Shown: positions 1 to 9,277 of the stretch, one piece after another | How positions within the stretch are numbered: the first letter of the stretch is position 1 | How the letters are laid out: every line of letters starts with the position of its first letter | Source of the DNA: Streptomyces sp. V4I8 | Lineage (GTDB): Bacteria > Actinomycetota > Actinomycetes > Streptomycetales > Streptomycetaceae | Assembly: GCF_041261225.1 (NCBI RefSeq) | Contig: NZ_JBGCCN010000003.1 | Span: 62,001-126,000, forward strand | Direction of reading: 5' to 3' | DNA: 64,000 nt | Position numbers and translations under genes: made by a program | Notes under the pieces: model-generated | What the model saw: only the letters and a program-made list of their open reading frames with translations | What the model was told of the DNA's origin: nothing | Database searches by the model: none

Positions 1-593
1 GTCCTGCCGATGCGGTTGGTTGAGCAGCGTGCTCGCCGCAGCAGTCGCCAGGACTTGAGGCGGGCGAAGGCGCGTTCATCAGGAGCGCGCAGGCGGGCGT
101 GGTTGCGGTTGTACTGCTGGTGGTGCTCGGGCAGGTCACGGTCGTAGTAGGGGGTGCGGACGGTGGCGCCGGCGCCCTGGTAGGCGCGGTCGGCCAGGGT
201 GAGGATCTGCCGGGTGAGTCAGGCTTGGACGATGCCGTGGGCGCGAGCCGCGGTCAGATCGTGGGTCCGTCCCGGTGTCGCCCGCGAGAACCACAGCGGG
301 GCGCCATCCGGACGCGCGATGATCTGGACGTTCATGCCGTGCTTCTCGTGCTTTTGCGAGTAGTACGGCTCGTCTGCCTTGATACGGTCGGTGGGAATCA
401 GCGTCCCGCCGACGATGACGAAGTCGCCCTCGCCCAGACCGATGGTGCAGGTGAGGAGCACCCGCTGGAGATCGCCGACCCGTCTGCCTGACCAGTAGTC
501 GGGCCACGCGCAGCGCTGGTGGATACGGTGGGTCCACCGGCGGTCGGCGTGGCACCACAGGGAGGTGTTCGCACTGCCGCAGCCGGCTGACAC
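1..593 (-). pseudogene. IS5-family transposase fragment, interrupted by a stop codon
   Basis: The minus strand encodes the C-terminal half of an IS5-type DDE transposase. Recognisable pieces are a GEGDFVIVGGTLIPTD-like stretch, a KHGMNVQ segment and, further on, LADRAYQGAG and RYNRNHARLRAPDERAFA-like text. The reading frame is broken by an in-frame TGA at 219-221. Translation past it in the same frame continues the transposase to base 1 and off the window. The 5' end is missing beyond about 593, where the sequence becomes a short non-coding spacer next to the first metalloprotease. It is a dead IS remnant; the name of the IS cannot be fixed from this piece. Confidence 0.75.
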
Positions 594-671
594 GGGCAGC
601 GGACCGCCGCGGCTGACACCAAACCCATCACAGTGCCAGCCGCGGCAGCAGACCCCCGCTGTTATACGGCC

Positions 672-2786
672 TCAGCCGCTATAGCTGCTGGTGTCGTCCC
701 CGCCACCAGAAGAATCCACCGGAGCAGGAGCCTCAACCGCCGGAGCCTCCACCGGCGCCGCAGCCGCATCCGGCTGCACCTGCTGATCGGCCGGAGCCGA
801 AACCGAGTCCCCGGTACCGCCACCGTGAGCGAACAGTTCCGCCCAGCTGGTCCCCGCTGACTGCGCCGAACCCTGCGCAGCAGCACCAGTCTGAGCGGCA
901 GCATCCGAGGCCGACTGCGAGCCAGAATCAGTCGCAGGAACGGACTGTTGCACCTCAGGCTGGGGCTGCGTCGGCTGCATGCTCTGATCGGCGGACGGCT
1001 GCTGCTGAGCGGGCTGGTCCGCCACAGCCGAAGCCGATTCCCCAGCGCCGCCGCCGCTGCCGAACAGACTTGCCCAGCCCGTCGGCGCACCCTGCTGATT
1101 CTGGGTCTCAGCCACAGGCGCCGCGGACGGAGTCTGCTGCTCACTGCTCTGCGGAACTGGCTGCTGACCGTCCTGGGAAACCTGCTGCCCAGCGTCGGCC
1201 GCCGGCGCAGCAGACGCATTCGCAGCAGCGGATCCGCTGGAGCTGGCTGCGGGTGTGGTGGACCCGCTGGCGGAAGAAACATCCAACCCCTGCTGGTTCT
1301 GCACGTCAGTGGCCGGTGAAGCAGGAGCCGGAGGCGTAACCGTGCCGCCATTGGTGGCGGTGCCGTCAGCAGCTGCAGCTTGGGTGATCCCGGTCGCGGC
1401 AGTAGTGCCGCCGGCACCGGACGTGGCCGCTGGCGTGGTGGTCCCGCTGGCGGAAGTACTGCCCAGCCCGTGCTGGCCGGCCGCGGCCGCCGTGGCGGCC
1501 TGCCGAGTCTGTGCCTGCTGACCGTCCTGCTGCTGCGTGACGGACGCGTTCGGGTTGTAGGTCCACCTGCCGCCCCCGTCCTTGTTACCCGCCCATGTCC
1601 AGCGAGGATCCGTGGCGCCCGTGTACTCGAAATGGTCACCAGCCCAGGTGAAGCTGCTGGACGAACCCTGGCTACCAGATGAGGCACCGGCCGCCTGCTG
1701 GCTGCTCGTACTGTCCTGCGGGACCGCAGCAGCAGTTTGCTTCGAGCCGGACAGCGCCCCTTCGAACGTCACGTCCTTTATGTACTGCGGGCCGGCCGAC
1801 GCCGGAATCGGCCCATACGTTCGCTCGTACATCGCACGTGAAAACGAACCCTCCTGCCCCTCAAAGCTGACCCGATTCCCATCCGCACTCAGGGTCGCGT
1901 GAGTCCCGTCAGACATGATGAAAGTGCGCTGCCCCTGACCACCGCTGTCCTGACTACGCTGCTCGTCCTGGCCCTCCGGAGGGAACAACGTCTCCGTCGA
2001 CGAGTGCGCGGGGAAACTGGTGGTGGAGCCCGAGCCAGTGGCGGTCGAGCCGGAGGAACCCGGACCAGTCGAATACGAGCCAGCGGCACCCGAGCCGTTG
2101 GAGTAATGCTTCGCCACCTCGGAAAGCTCGGCTTGGTTCGGACCCGAAGGTATAGGCCCGTTATTCCCCACTGTTCCTCCTCCCCTCATGAGTTCATCCT
2201 GCGTAGCTGGCTTCGGGTTCTTCATAGTCCTCGCGTCAGACGCGTGACCCAGTCCCAAAACGTGACCCCACTCATGAGCGGCCATGGGCACCGCATTGCT
2301 CTGCATTTTGTCTCTATAAAACTCCCAACTAATCCCCTGCCTCTTATAGTTATTCTTCCAATCACTCCTCAGGTTGACCAGATTAGAGTTCCGGTCGATC
2401 GTAATCCCCTTGTCGTCGGCCATGGCCATTTCACCCCTGTCGGGTAAGAGCCCTATCCCAACGAGTATTTGCTGGGGATCCAATCCCTCGACGAGGAGAT
2501 CACGCCCTAGACCTTTGTTCCAGATGGCGGCGCCATTCCTGAATACCTGCTTCGCATCATCTGGTACTTGGTCCTCAAAATTATAATGGACTCTGCCATC
2601 CGAGCCCGTCTTGGCCCACGTCTGATTGGGGTTTACTTCTGCCGAGCTGGCGGTGGCCGCTGCTACCTGTATACCACCAGTGACAGCCAGCGCTGCGGCC
2701 GTTGCGGTAAGGAAGCGCTTGTTCCTCAAACCGGTAGCAGGCTTTACCAGACGGTGCCGGCCATGCTGCTTATTCAGACGGGTCAT
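672..2786 (-). CDS. secreted matrixin-type metalloprotease with long low-complexity tail
   Basis: Predicted 704-residue secreted zinc protease. The start ATG at 2784-2786 follows a GGAAGGA ribosome site, and the ORF upstream of it has no such support. Residues 1-49 form a long signal region that begins with the family motif RHRL-K and ends near TASSA. The metzincin site HEWGHVLGLGH is at 171-181, followed by a methionine-turn candidate (ELM). From about residue 240 the protein is Ser/Thr/Gln/Ala rich, with FTWAGD and W-x-x-LF-x-x-GGG-x-G motifs, and it ends in SSYSG. Leu114 is a TTA codon (complement of 2445-2447). The zinc motif predicts extracellular proteolysis; the substrate is unknown. 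The tail role (cell-wall span, adhesion or substrate) is inference. Confidence 0.82.
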   Translation of the reverse strand: MTRLNKQHGRHRLVKPATGLRNKRFLTATAAALAVTGGIQVAAATASSAEVNPNQTWAKTGSDGRVHYNFEDQVPDDAKQVFRNGAAIWNKGLGRDLLVEGLDPQQILVGIGLLPDRGEMAMADDKGITIDRNSNLVNLRSDWKNNYKRQGISWEFYRDKMQSNAVPMAAHEWGHVLGLGHASDARTMKNPKPATQDELMRGGGTVGNNGPIPSGPNQAELSEVAKHYSNGSGAAGSYSTGPGSSGSTATGSGSTTSFPAHSSTETLFPPEGQDEQRSQDSGGQGQRTFIMSDGTHATLSADGNRVSFEGQEGSFSRAMYERTYGPIPASAGPQYIKDVTFEGALSGSKQTAAAVPQDSTSSQQAAGASSGSQGSSSSFTWAGDHFEYTGATDPRWTWAGNKDGGGRWTYNPNASVTQQQDGQQAQTRQAATAAAAGQHGLGSTSASGTTTPAATSGAGGTTAATGITQAAAADGTATNGGTVTPPAPASPATDVQNQQGLDVSSASGSTTPAASSSGSAAANASAAPAADAGQQVSQDGQQPVPQSSEQQTPSAAPVAETQNQQGAPTGWASLFGSGGGAGESASAVADQPAQQQPSADQSMQPTQPQPEVQQSVPATDSGSQSASDAAAQTGAAAQGSAQSAGTSWAELFAHGGGTGDSVSAPADQQVQPDAAAAPVEAPAVEAPAPVDSSGGGDDTSSYSG

Positions 2787-3961
2787 TTCATGTTCCTTCC
2801 TATTACCGCTCGTACGGAGCGACGATGACGAGGAAGAGATATCAACCCTCCCGCTCTGTTCCATGCCTATTAAGACCCGCGAGCGGCTCACCCTGTTCTG
2901 CGCCTAAAGTATTCGCCCGGGCGTTACCCGCAAGCCGGAAGGAACAGGCCGGTGCAACTTTGGTCGCAGCCCATCACAACTTTGGACTGGAGACCCCAAG
3001 AACAGCCGAGGCCGGCAACCCCCGACCCCACAAAGAGCTCCCGGGCCGGAGGCGTACTGCCAGTCGTAGCAGGCAGACTGACCGTGCAAAGCGAAGACCT
3101 CGGAGCGTGGACCGCGGACAGCGCAACGGTCTGGGACGGGGACGGCTTTCCTATCGCCCGTATGGGGCCAAGAACCAGCGCGCGGCCGCCCGCAGAACGG
3201 CCGTGAATGCCGAACGGCGCGCTTCCAGAGAAGTGAGCGTCTCCGTTGCCGGGGAGCTCTCGGGAAGCCGTCTGGAGGCATTGACGGACATCGATCCGGG
3301 ATGGTGCCTTGCCTGGGAGATCGGCTGGCAGCGCAGTGATTGAGCCGGAACGGCTGGAACCGGGCAGGGCGGTGGAGCTTGGCCCACACGCGGACCTCGG
3401 TCCACTCGGTGAATGGTCGGGAGTCCGACATCCCCTCTGCTGCCACTTTCCGGATGCCCGCCAGCAGCTCCCCACACCCCACACACCCGGGCCCTCAGCC
3501 GGCGGAGCCGACACGCAACCGCGCCGGTTGAAGGATGAGTGAGGAATGGGTGCGGGGCGGGTCGGCGGCGGCTTCGGGGATGGGGCGTGGGTTGGGTGTG
3601 TGTTCTTGGAATCCTTCGGCCTTAAATTCTGTAACTGACCGTTCCTCAATTGCCCTATTACTCATTCTCGATAAAGCAGAGAATCCGCCTGCCGCGCCCA
3701 TTGGGACAACCCCTCCAGAGACCACGCCACGGCAGGAAGAGCCCACCGCCATATGACCCGTAATCAAGCTAAATCCTGAGTGCTTATCAGCTCCCCCGAA
3801 CGCCTGCCGATCCGGCCCACCCCCACTCACCCAGTCGCGCCCTTCCAGGTGTGAGGTGTGGGTTGGGTGTCGTTGAGGTCGCTGGTTGATGCGGGTTGAT
3901 GTCATTGGTGGTTGTGGGTCCCTGGTGGGGCCCTCTTTTTTTGTTGTGTGGGTGGTGACAG
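2787..3961. other. non-coding stretch, no convincing gene
   Basis: Open frames exist on both strands because of the high GC, but none has a ribosome site together with recognisable protein content. Near 3495-3754 on the minus strand a short frame starts with MAVGSSCRGVVSGG and has mixed codon use. It could be a small relic, but I cannot assign it. The right border is the end of an IS5 remnant. The left part presumably holds the promoter of the metalloprotease that starts at 2786. Confidence 0.4.
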
Positions 3962-4165
3962 GAGGCTTATTCACGGGGTGGTGCGGCCCGGATTTCTTGA
4001 TCATCAGGACGGCCCTGCTCGGTAGTCTGATGTCTGCGAAAACGTCAGAAGTGAACCGGGGCAGGGCCGTTGAGCTGGAACGTTACGGCAGGGTTAGACA
4101 AGGATCAACTGGACGGGCTGGTGGTGCGGGTCCATCAGGCGCTCGTGGAGGACCCGGATCCTGCT
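3962..4165 (+). mobile_element. 5' end remnant of an IS5-family element
   Basis: This stretch matches, in opposite orientation, the transposase-proximal end of the intact element at 57751-58645. It shares the terminal GAGGCTTATTCACGGG, the block GACGGCCCTGCTCGGTAG, and the start of the transposase (CCGTTGAGCTGGAACGTTACG). It stops abruptly at about 4165 inside the 3' end of the neighbouring metalloprotease gene. Only the first fifth or so of the element remains, so it cannot move by itself. Confidence 0.8.
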
Positions 4166-5420
4166 GATTCGGCTGCCACCAATTCTGCTGGGTCTGAGCC
4201 GCCTGCTGGGCCTGCACCTGCTGTTGATTCGACTGAGGCTGCCCACCCGGCTGAGGCTGCTGTCCCTGGGCCTGCGTCCAGCCGCCCTGCCACTGCCCAT
4301 TCACCAGATTCCAGTCCCCCTGCCAGCCATCCTGCTGCCCATGCCACTCCTGGTGGCCTGAGCTGTTGTTCTGCTGAGACGAAACCTGGGCGCTCTGTTG
4401 CTGCAACTGATCCGCTTGTGCGGTCTGCTGGGCCGCGGAGCCACCGGTACCTGGCGAGCCGAACTCCAGGTGCCGGGTCTGCCCGTCTCCCTCACTCCAT
4501 TGGCCCTGCCTGTTGACCGTCACCTGTTGCCCGGTCTGGGGATTGGTAAAGGTATTTCCGTTCCGGTCCCAACCCTCAACGTGTTTCCAGCCTTCGTCAT
4601 AGCTCCAAGGCAGGGAGCTGCTCATGTCGGAGCCGTTCTGCGACGGCTGCGACGGCTGCGACGGCTGCGACGGCTGCGACGGCTGCGACGGCTGCGACGG
4701 CCCATAATATGTCTGGCGTACCAGGTCTCCCTCACCCTGGCTGAACGTCGTTGCCATGGCACTACTTGGTTTCCCGTTATGGTCAACGACGCGGGTCGTT
4801 TCAGGCGCGCCTGCCATCACCTCGTCGTCGTATGCGGTGCCCCTGGGGTGGTCGAGTCCCAAGCCATGGCCAAGTTCGTGCGTAGCAATATGCTCCCCGT
4901 TGGCTGTCGCGTTACTCGTGAATTCGTCCCGGGTCACGCGATGGTCACCACGCCAAATACCGCCATACAGAGAAACTAGATCATCATATTTTTGCCCCAT
5001 TTTTTCCGTAGAGAATGACCTGTGATTGAGTGTCAAAGTGCCATCTGATGACATCTCTCCATGGCGACCTTCAAGGTTATCTCCCTTCACGTTTACCTGA
5101 GAGTCTTCACCCTCCGAAGCAAACTGGACGAGGTCCTGGCCAACTGCCTTGTTCGCGTTGAGGGCCGCGCTTTCAGTTGCATACATCTCCTCCTCGGTGA
5201 CGCTTGGATCGAACTGAATGTTTACGTGACCGTCCTTACCCTTAGGGACGTGCCAACTATTAGGAGTGGCGTCGGCGTAGCTGGCAGTTGCATTTGCTAG
5301 CTGTAAGCCACCCCCTGCAGTAAGGGCGATTGCGGTGGCGGACAGTAGCCGCTTTTGCCTCGTTGCCGTTCCCCGCTTGTCCAGACGGTGACGCCCTTGC
5401 CTGTTACCTGATGCAGCCAT
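4083..5420 (-). CDS. secreted matrixin-type metalloprotease, C-terminus replaced by IS sequence
   Basis: 445-residue secreted zinc protease, paralogous to its neighbours. The ATG at 5418-5420 has a strong GGAAGGAAA site. Residues 1-50 carry the shared NRQGRHRLDK signal region. The zinc motif HELGHGLGLDH is at 181-191 and the Met-turn EVM at 200-202. A (SQP)n linker follows, then a Trp-rich module WHGQQDGWQGDW and Gln-rich sequence. Leu39 is a TTA codon (complement of 5304-5306). The last 25 or so residues, from about DPGPPRAP onward, are antisense translation of the IS5 remnant at 3962-4165. The native C-terminus, which ends in YSG in two paralogues, has been lost. The catalytic domain is complete, so activity may persist. 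Confidence 0.8.
   Translation of the reverse strand: MAASGNRQGRHRLDKRGTATRQKRLLSATAIALTAGGGLQLANATASYADATPNSWHVPKGKDGHVNIQFDPSVTEEEMYATESAALNANKAVGQDLVQFASEGEDSQVNVKGDNLEGRHGEMSSDGTLTLNHRSFSTEKMGQKYDDLVSLYGGIWRGDHRVTRDEFTSNATANGEHIATHELGHGLGLDHPRGTAYDDEVMAGAPETTRVVDHNGKPSSAMATTFSQGEGDLVRQTYYGPSQPSQPSQPSQPSQPSQPSQNGSDMSSSLPWSYDEGWKHVEGWDRNGNTFTNPQTGQQVTVNRQGQWSEGDGQTRHLEFGSPGTGGSAAQQTAQADQLQQQSAQVSSQQNNSSGHQEWHGQQDGWQGDWNLVNGQWQGGWTQAQGQQPQPGGQPQSNQQQVQAQQAAQTQQNWWQPNQQDPGPPRAPDGPAPPARPVDPCLTLP
4641..4701. repeat. tandem 9-bp repeat coding (Ser-Gln-Pro)n
   Basis: About 6.7 direct copies of CGACGGCTG. On the minus strand they encode a Ser-Gln-Pro repeat linking the catalytic domain and the tail of the metalloprotease at 4083-5420. 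In-frame 9-bp units can change in copy number without breaking the gene. Confidence 0.9.
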
Positions 5421-5637
5421 GTATCTTTCCTTCCTTTCACTACACTCGCACCTCCGTCCAAGCGAAGTCGCAAGAATCAGATCCTTCGCGCTGGCTTTTT
5501 CCGCCCCAAAGTAGAGCCGCGCACAGAAGCCCCTATCAGCTTCCCTAAGTCGCAGCCGACCCAAGGGGAGTATCAAAACTTTCCCAACCCCTACGAGATT
5601 CGCCGTCAACTACGGAATCTCTTCACCTGGTGCTGTC

Positions 5638-5780
5638 AGGTTCTTCGCGGCTCATGCGATGATCTTGGTGCAGGCCGTCGGGAGGGACTGGCAGTGGACG
5701 CGCTGTCGTACAAGGGCTACCGGTTCCCGGCAGAGGTGATCGGTCACGCTGTGTGGCTGTATCACCGTTTTCCACTCTTG
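5638..5780 (+). mobile_element. IS6-family left-end remnant
   Basis: Matches the left end and first codons of the intact IS6-family element at 20520-21364: GATGATCTTGGTG, then codons for YKGYRFPAEVI-HAVWLYHRFP. It stops right after the YHRFP codons. A second remnant at 9338-9496 stops at the same place. Not mobile alone. Confidence 0.75.
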
Positions 5781-5866
5781 TACTCCCGCACACCGCTGTC
5801 CTGCTCGCAGGTAAGGACCATGGTTCCTTCGCCTGCCATCGAGGTCTGCACTGCAAGAGCGATGGG

Positions 5867-5913
5867 CTGAACCCTATGCAGACAAGAGGATCTCTTGTCT
5901 GCATAGGGTTCAG
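5867..5913. repeat. perfect 22-bp inverted repeat with 3-nt loop
   Basis: The arms 5867-5888 and 5892-5913 are exact reverse complements (CTGAACCCTATGCAGACAAG...) around a GAT loop. The structure could be a bidirectional terminator, an IS end-to-end junction or a regulatory hairpin. No T-run follows. Confidence 0.9.
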
Positions 5914-6082
5914 TCACAGATACTTCACCATTCACGACTGCCTGCAGGAGCGTGATCCATGTCACTAGCGGCGGGGCTGGAATAAGGCTGCCCTGGAAGT
6001 CCTACCTACCCCCGGGTGGCAGCTTGTTATGCGCGCAATGAACTCCCGGGTATCGACGGGGCTTTTCTGCTGCCGACAGACA

Positions 6083-6186
6083 ATGATCAGAGTCACACCT
6101 GTCACTGCATAACGGATGTGCAGATGGCAAAGGGGTGACATGCCTGTGTGGATGTGCTCTTCTAGCTGACAGCTCGTCTTTCAGGG
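6083..6186 (+). promoter_or_regulatory. 104-bp element shared with the region upstream of the daptide cluster
   Basis: Aligns without gaps to 48377-48480. By hand I count 68 of 104 matches, concentrated in blocks TAACGGA, GTGACA, GATGTGCT, TGAC and CTCGTCTTTCAGGG. Here it lies about 265 bases upstream of the metalloprotease start at 6451. A shared promoter with regulator sites is the likely meaning; an old mobile repeat is the alternative. Confidence 0.55.
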
Positions 6187-6450
6187 TCTCCTGACGGGAG
6201 CCCTGTCATACCGTCGAGCGAAGCGGTGTGTCCGGCAACGGAGCCGACGCGCTCAATTGAAATGCTCCAAGGAAGAGATGAGACCTGCCGACTCGGGTTC
6301 CACATTTGTTCTTGGCCTGAGGGGCCGTCTGCTGCATTCCCCAGCATATCGCGGGCCAGTGAAAACGTGACAACTTGAACGGATGTGAATTCTTAGAGGA
6401 GCTTCGCTTGGGCGAAGGCGTGCGAGTTCGGCAACAGGAAGGAAAAGGAA

Positions 6451-9270
6451 ATGGATACATTTAGGAATCACCAGGGGCGGCATCGTCTGGAGAAGGGCAC
6501 GCAAGCGAGGCGCAAGTGGGCGCTGTCCGCCTCGACTGTTGTTCTGGCTGCGACCGGCGGCCTCCAATTGATGAATGCGACTACCAGCTCGGCCATTGTC
6601 GACCCCAATCCCCTTAACCCTCAAGTTCATATCCCGCTCTCAAAAGACGCGTCTGGCAGGAAGGTGATCTATTACCATTTCGATGAGAACGTCCCACAGG
6701 ATGTCCGCAGCGGCACAAGGCAGGCTTTCAGGAGTTGGGGTAGCCGCTGGGGGAACCCCAATATATTCCAGGAGGTCAGACAAGGGGGCCCTATTGACTA
6801 TAACGTGAAAATGGAGAACCTGGGGCACATCAATGGAAATAAAATTCTAGGGCGGGCTCCCTATGCGGGAGAATGCCCTCAGTCTGCCCATGCTGGATGC
6901 CTCACGATGAAACTTGACCCTTCGATCCAGGGCGACAGGCATAAAATAGAAGGGGTGGCAGGGCATGAGACCGGCCACTCCTTTAACTTGAATCATTCCC
7001 TAGAGCGTCTGCGTGCCGATGAAATCATGCCTGCGTCTTACACGGGTGATAGTTCGACTAGTCCCAGCAATGAGGAGGCAGAGTTGGCGAACAGATTCAA
7101 CGGCGGTCGTCTACGTGATTTAGGGGGGAATCCCCCAGCTGACAATCAGCCGCCCGATGGCGACAGCTCAAATGCGCCCCAGCCTCCGAATTTCAGCAGC
7201 CCCGATTGGGAAAAGCGTCACGATTACGTAACGAATCGGAAAACTGGTGAACGGTGGCAAATAGACCATCGAGATGGCGACCCGGTCTACAGCAATGAAA
7301 GGACTGGGGAAAGATGGCGAATGACCAGTTCTGGAGCGGAAGATCTGAAAAGGGGAGCGAATTGGAAGTTTGACGACAATGGTAATTGGTATCAGGTCGA
7401 TAGTCCTGCCTTGCATGAGGGTCGGCCTAAGCCGGAAGCTGATCCGTTCTACGAGATAAAACGCGACTCAGCCTCGGCTGGTACTCGCGAGGCTGGGCAG
7501 GAGACTGGATCGAAGCAGTCCAGTTCCACTGGCGTGGTTGGTGAGGGAGCCCAGGGGCAGCAGGGGCATCGTGATGGGGGTGCGGGATCTGGGGGCGTGC
7601 AGGTGTATGGCCATGGGAGGGATGGTTCGTGGCGTGTGGTGTCACCGGGGTCTTCGCTTGAGGGTTTTGACCGTTTTGATGGTTACAGTCAGGGCAAGGA
7701 CGGTTCCTGGCAGTCCATGAAGGATCCTGGAGGTTACCTGCAGGGGCAGGTGAAGCCTGGCGATGGGCCGCAGTCTGCGCCGGCGCAGTCGGCGCCTGCT
7801 GGTGTGCACGGGCAGGCTGGGTCACCGGGTTCGGGTGCCGGTGGCACGGCCGGCGGGGCTGCTGCGTCGCATGTGCCGCATACCTCTGGGCTGAATCCGG
7901 TGTCCCCGTCCCAGGAGTCCGGTCCCGCGGTCAATCGTGGTTCGGGTTCTCATACGGATGAGGGTGGTTCGACGCTTCCTGCTCCTGATGGTTCGTATGG
8001 GTGGCACGGTAAGCAGGATGGCTGGCAGGGTGACTGGAAGTACGTCGACGGGAAGTGGCAGGGCAGTTGGACGCAGCCGCAGTCCTCTCGGGATCACCAT
8101 GCTCAGCAGCAGGGTTCAGACGCGCCGGGGCAGACCACTGCGTCTGCGCCTGCTGTGACCACGGGTGAGTCACATACGGCCTGGGGTCTGACGAAGGCCG
8201 TGGTGGGTGACGCGGCTGGGGCGGTTTCCTCCGGCATAGCATCCGGGCTTGGCCAGGGCGGCGGGGACTCGGCCAAGACCACATCCTGGGATCAGGTGAA
8301 GTCTGCAGGCAGTGATGCGGCTGGTGGTCTGACGAAGGCCGCGGTAGGCGACGCAGCCGGGGCGGTTTCCTCCGGCATAGCATCCGTGCCCGGCCAGAAC
8401 AACGGAGACCCGGCCAAGACAACAGCCTGGGATCAGGTGAAGTCCGCAGGCAGTGATGCGGTTGGTGATCTGCCGAAGGCTGCGAGGGGTAACGAAGCCG
8501 GCGCGGTTGCAGCCGCGATGGCGCCGGGGCTGGGCCAGAGTGCCAGGGATGTGGCCGCGGGTTGGGATCGGGTGAAGTCTGCAGGCAGCAATACCGCCTG
8601 GGACCAGACCAAGACCACGGCAGGCGACGCAGCCGGAGCGGTTTCCTCCGGCATAGCGTCCGTGCCCGGCCAGAACACCGGAGACTTGGCCAAGACCACA
8701 GCCTGGGATCAGGTGAAGTCTGCGGGCAGTGATGCGGCCTCGGGTCTGACGAAGGCCGTGGTGGGTGACGCAGCTGGTGCGGTTTCTTCCGGGATGGCGT
8801 CCGGGCTGGGCCAGAACACCGGGGATCAGGCCAAGGCCGCGGTAGGCGACGCAGCTGGGGCGGTTTCCTCTGGGATGGCGTCCGGGCTGGGCCAGGGCGG
8901 CGGGGACTCGGCCAAGACAACAGCCTGGGATCAGGTGAAGACTGCAGGCAGTGAGACGGCTGGTTCTGCCGGGACGGGGAACGTGACGTCTGTGCCTGAT
9001 GCGGCAAAGACTGAGAACAGCGTGCTTCAGACGGAGTCGAACCAGACGAACTGGAACAACGTTTTCGCGGGTGGTGGCGGTACCGGGCAGACGTCTGGGA
9101 CCGACATGCAGCAGCCGCAGCCGCAGCAGCAGCCTGCAGCAGAGACCCCGCCAGCGGCGGTCGTGCCGGCCGAGAATCAGTCTGATCCTGCGGTCACGAC
9201 ACCGGCCCCGGCGCCCGCGGGTGAGGCTCAGGCGTATGCGCCCACGTCCACCGGTGACTACTCCGGCTGA
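6451..9270 (+). CDS. secreted matrixin-like metalloprotease with repetitive tail
   Basis: 939-residue secreted protein. The ATG follows AGGAAGGAAAAGG. Residues 1-48 are the shared signal region (NHQGRHRLEK ... TTSSA). The zinc motif is HETGHSFNLNH at 172-182: all three His and the Glu are present, but the usual Gly is Asn. The Met-turn candidate EIMP is at 191-194. Module A (VYGHGRDGSW ... FDRFDGY ... MKDPGGYL) lies near 385-441 and module B (WHGKQDGWQGDWKYVDGKW) near 514-547. Then come six copies of a GDAAGAVSSG-type unit, mostly alternating with WDQVKSAGSD segments, and a C-terminal W-x-x-VFAGGGGTG with final GDYSG. Codon 224 is TTA. Protease by motif; substrate and tail role unknown. Confidence 0.8.
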   Translation: MDTFRNHQGRHRLEKGTQARRKWALSASTVVLAATGGLQLMNATTSSAIVDPNPLNPQVHIPLSKDASGRKVIYYHFDENVPQDVRSGTRQAFRSWGSRWGNPNIFQEVRQGGPIDYNVKMENLGHINGNKILGRAPYAGECPQSAHAGCLTMKLDPSIQGDRHKIEGVAGHETGHSFNLNHSLERLRADEIMPASYTGDSSTSPSNEEAELANRFNGGRLRDLGGNPPADNQPPDGDSSNAPQPPNFSSPDWEKRHDYVTNRKTGERWQIDHRDGDPVYSNERTGERWRMTSSGAEDLKRGANWKFDDNGNWYQVDSPALHEGRPKPEADPFYEIKRDSASAGTREAGQETGSKQSSSTGVVGEGAQGQQGHRDGGAGSGGVQVYGHGRDGSWRVVSPGSSLEGFDRFDGYSQGKDGSWQSMKDPGGYLQGQVKPGDGPQSAPAQSAPAGVHGQAGSPGSGAGGTAGGAAASHVPHTSGLNPVSPSQESGPAVNRGSGSHTDEGGSTLPAPDGSYGWHGKQDGWQGDWKYVDGKWQGSWTQPQSSRDHHAQQQGSDAPGQTTASAPAVTTGESHTAWGLTKAVVGDAAGAVSSGIASGLGQGGGDSAKTTSWDQVKSAGSDAAGGLTKAAVGDAAGAVSSGIASVPGQNNGDPAKTTAWDQVKSAGSDAVGDLPKAARGNEAGAVAAAMAPGLGQSARDVAAGWDRVKSAGSNTAWDQTKTTAGDAAGAVSSGIASVPGQNTGDLAKTTAWDQVKSAGSDAASGLTKAVVGDAAGAVSSGMASGLGQNTGDQAKAAVGDAAGAVSSGMASGLGQGGGDSAKTTAWDQVKTAGSETAGSAGTGNVTSVPDAAKTENSVLQTESNQTNWNNVFAGGGGTGQTSGTDMQQPQPQQQPAAETPPAAVVPAENQSDPAVTTPAPAPAGEAQAYAPTSTGDYSG
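8173..8955 (+). repeat. degenerate coding repeats in protease tail
   Basis: Six related units encode GDAAGAVSSG(I/M)AS-like blocks; the third is diverged. They are spaced by WDQVKSAGSD blocks. At DNA level several copies are nearly identical, for example GGGGCGGTTTCCTC, which suggests recent duplication or gene conversion. The encoded stretch looks amphipathic and apolipoprotein-like. Confidence 0.85.
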
Positions 9271-9277
9271 AACAACT

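Larger units (their letters stand above)
5421..6450. other. intergenic region between divergent protease genes
   Basis: No gene is supported in this 1-kb stretch. It separates two divergently transcribed metalloprotease genes and holds an IS6 left-end remnant (about 5638-5780), a perfect 22-bp hairpin (5867-5913) and a 104-bp element also found at 48377-48480 (6083-6186). These are listed separately. Promoters for both protease genes are expected here. Confidence 0.6.

Noticed and set aside
2924..3649. 241-codon minus-strand frame upstream of the first protease
   Set aside because: Composition (Pro/Arg/Ser) and lack of start signal indicate a chance frame.
7931..9007. 358-codon frame antisense to the metalloprotease tail
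   Set aside because: Mirror of the coding repeats; repetitive Arg/Pro composition typical of antisense reading.
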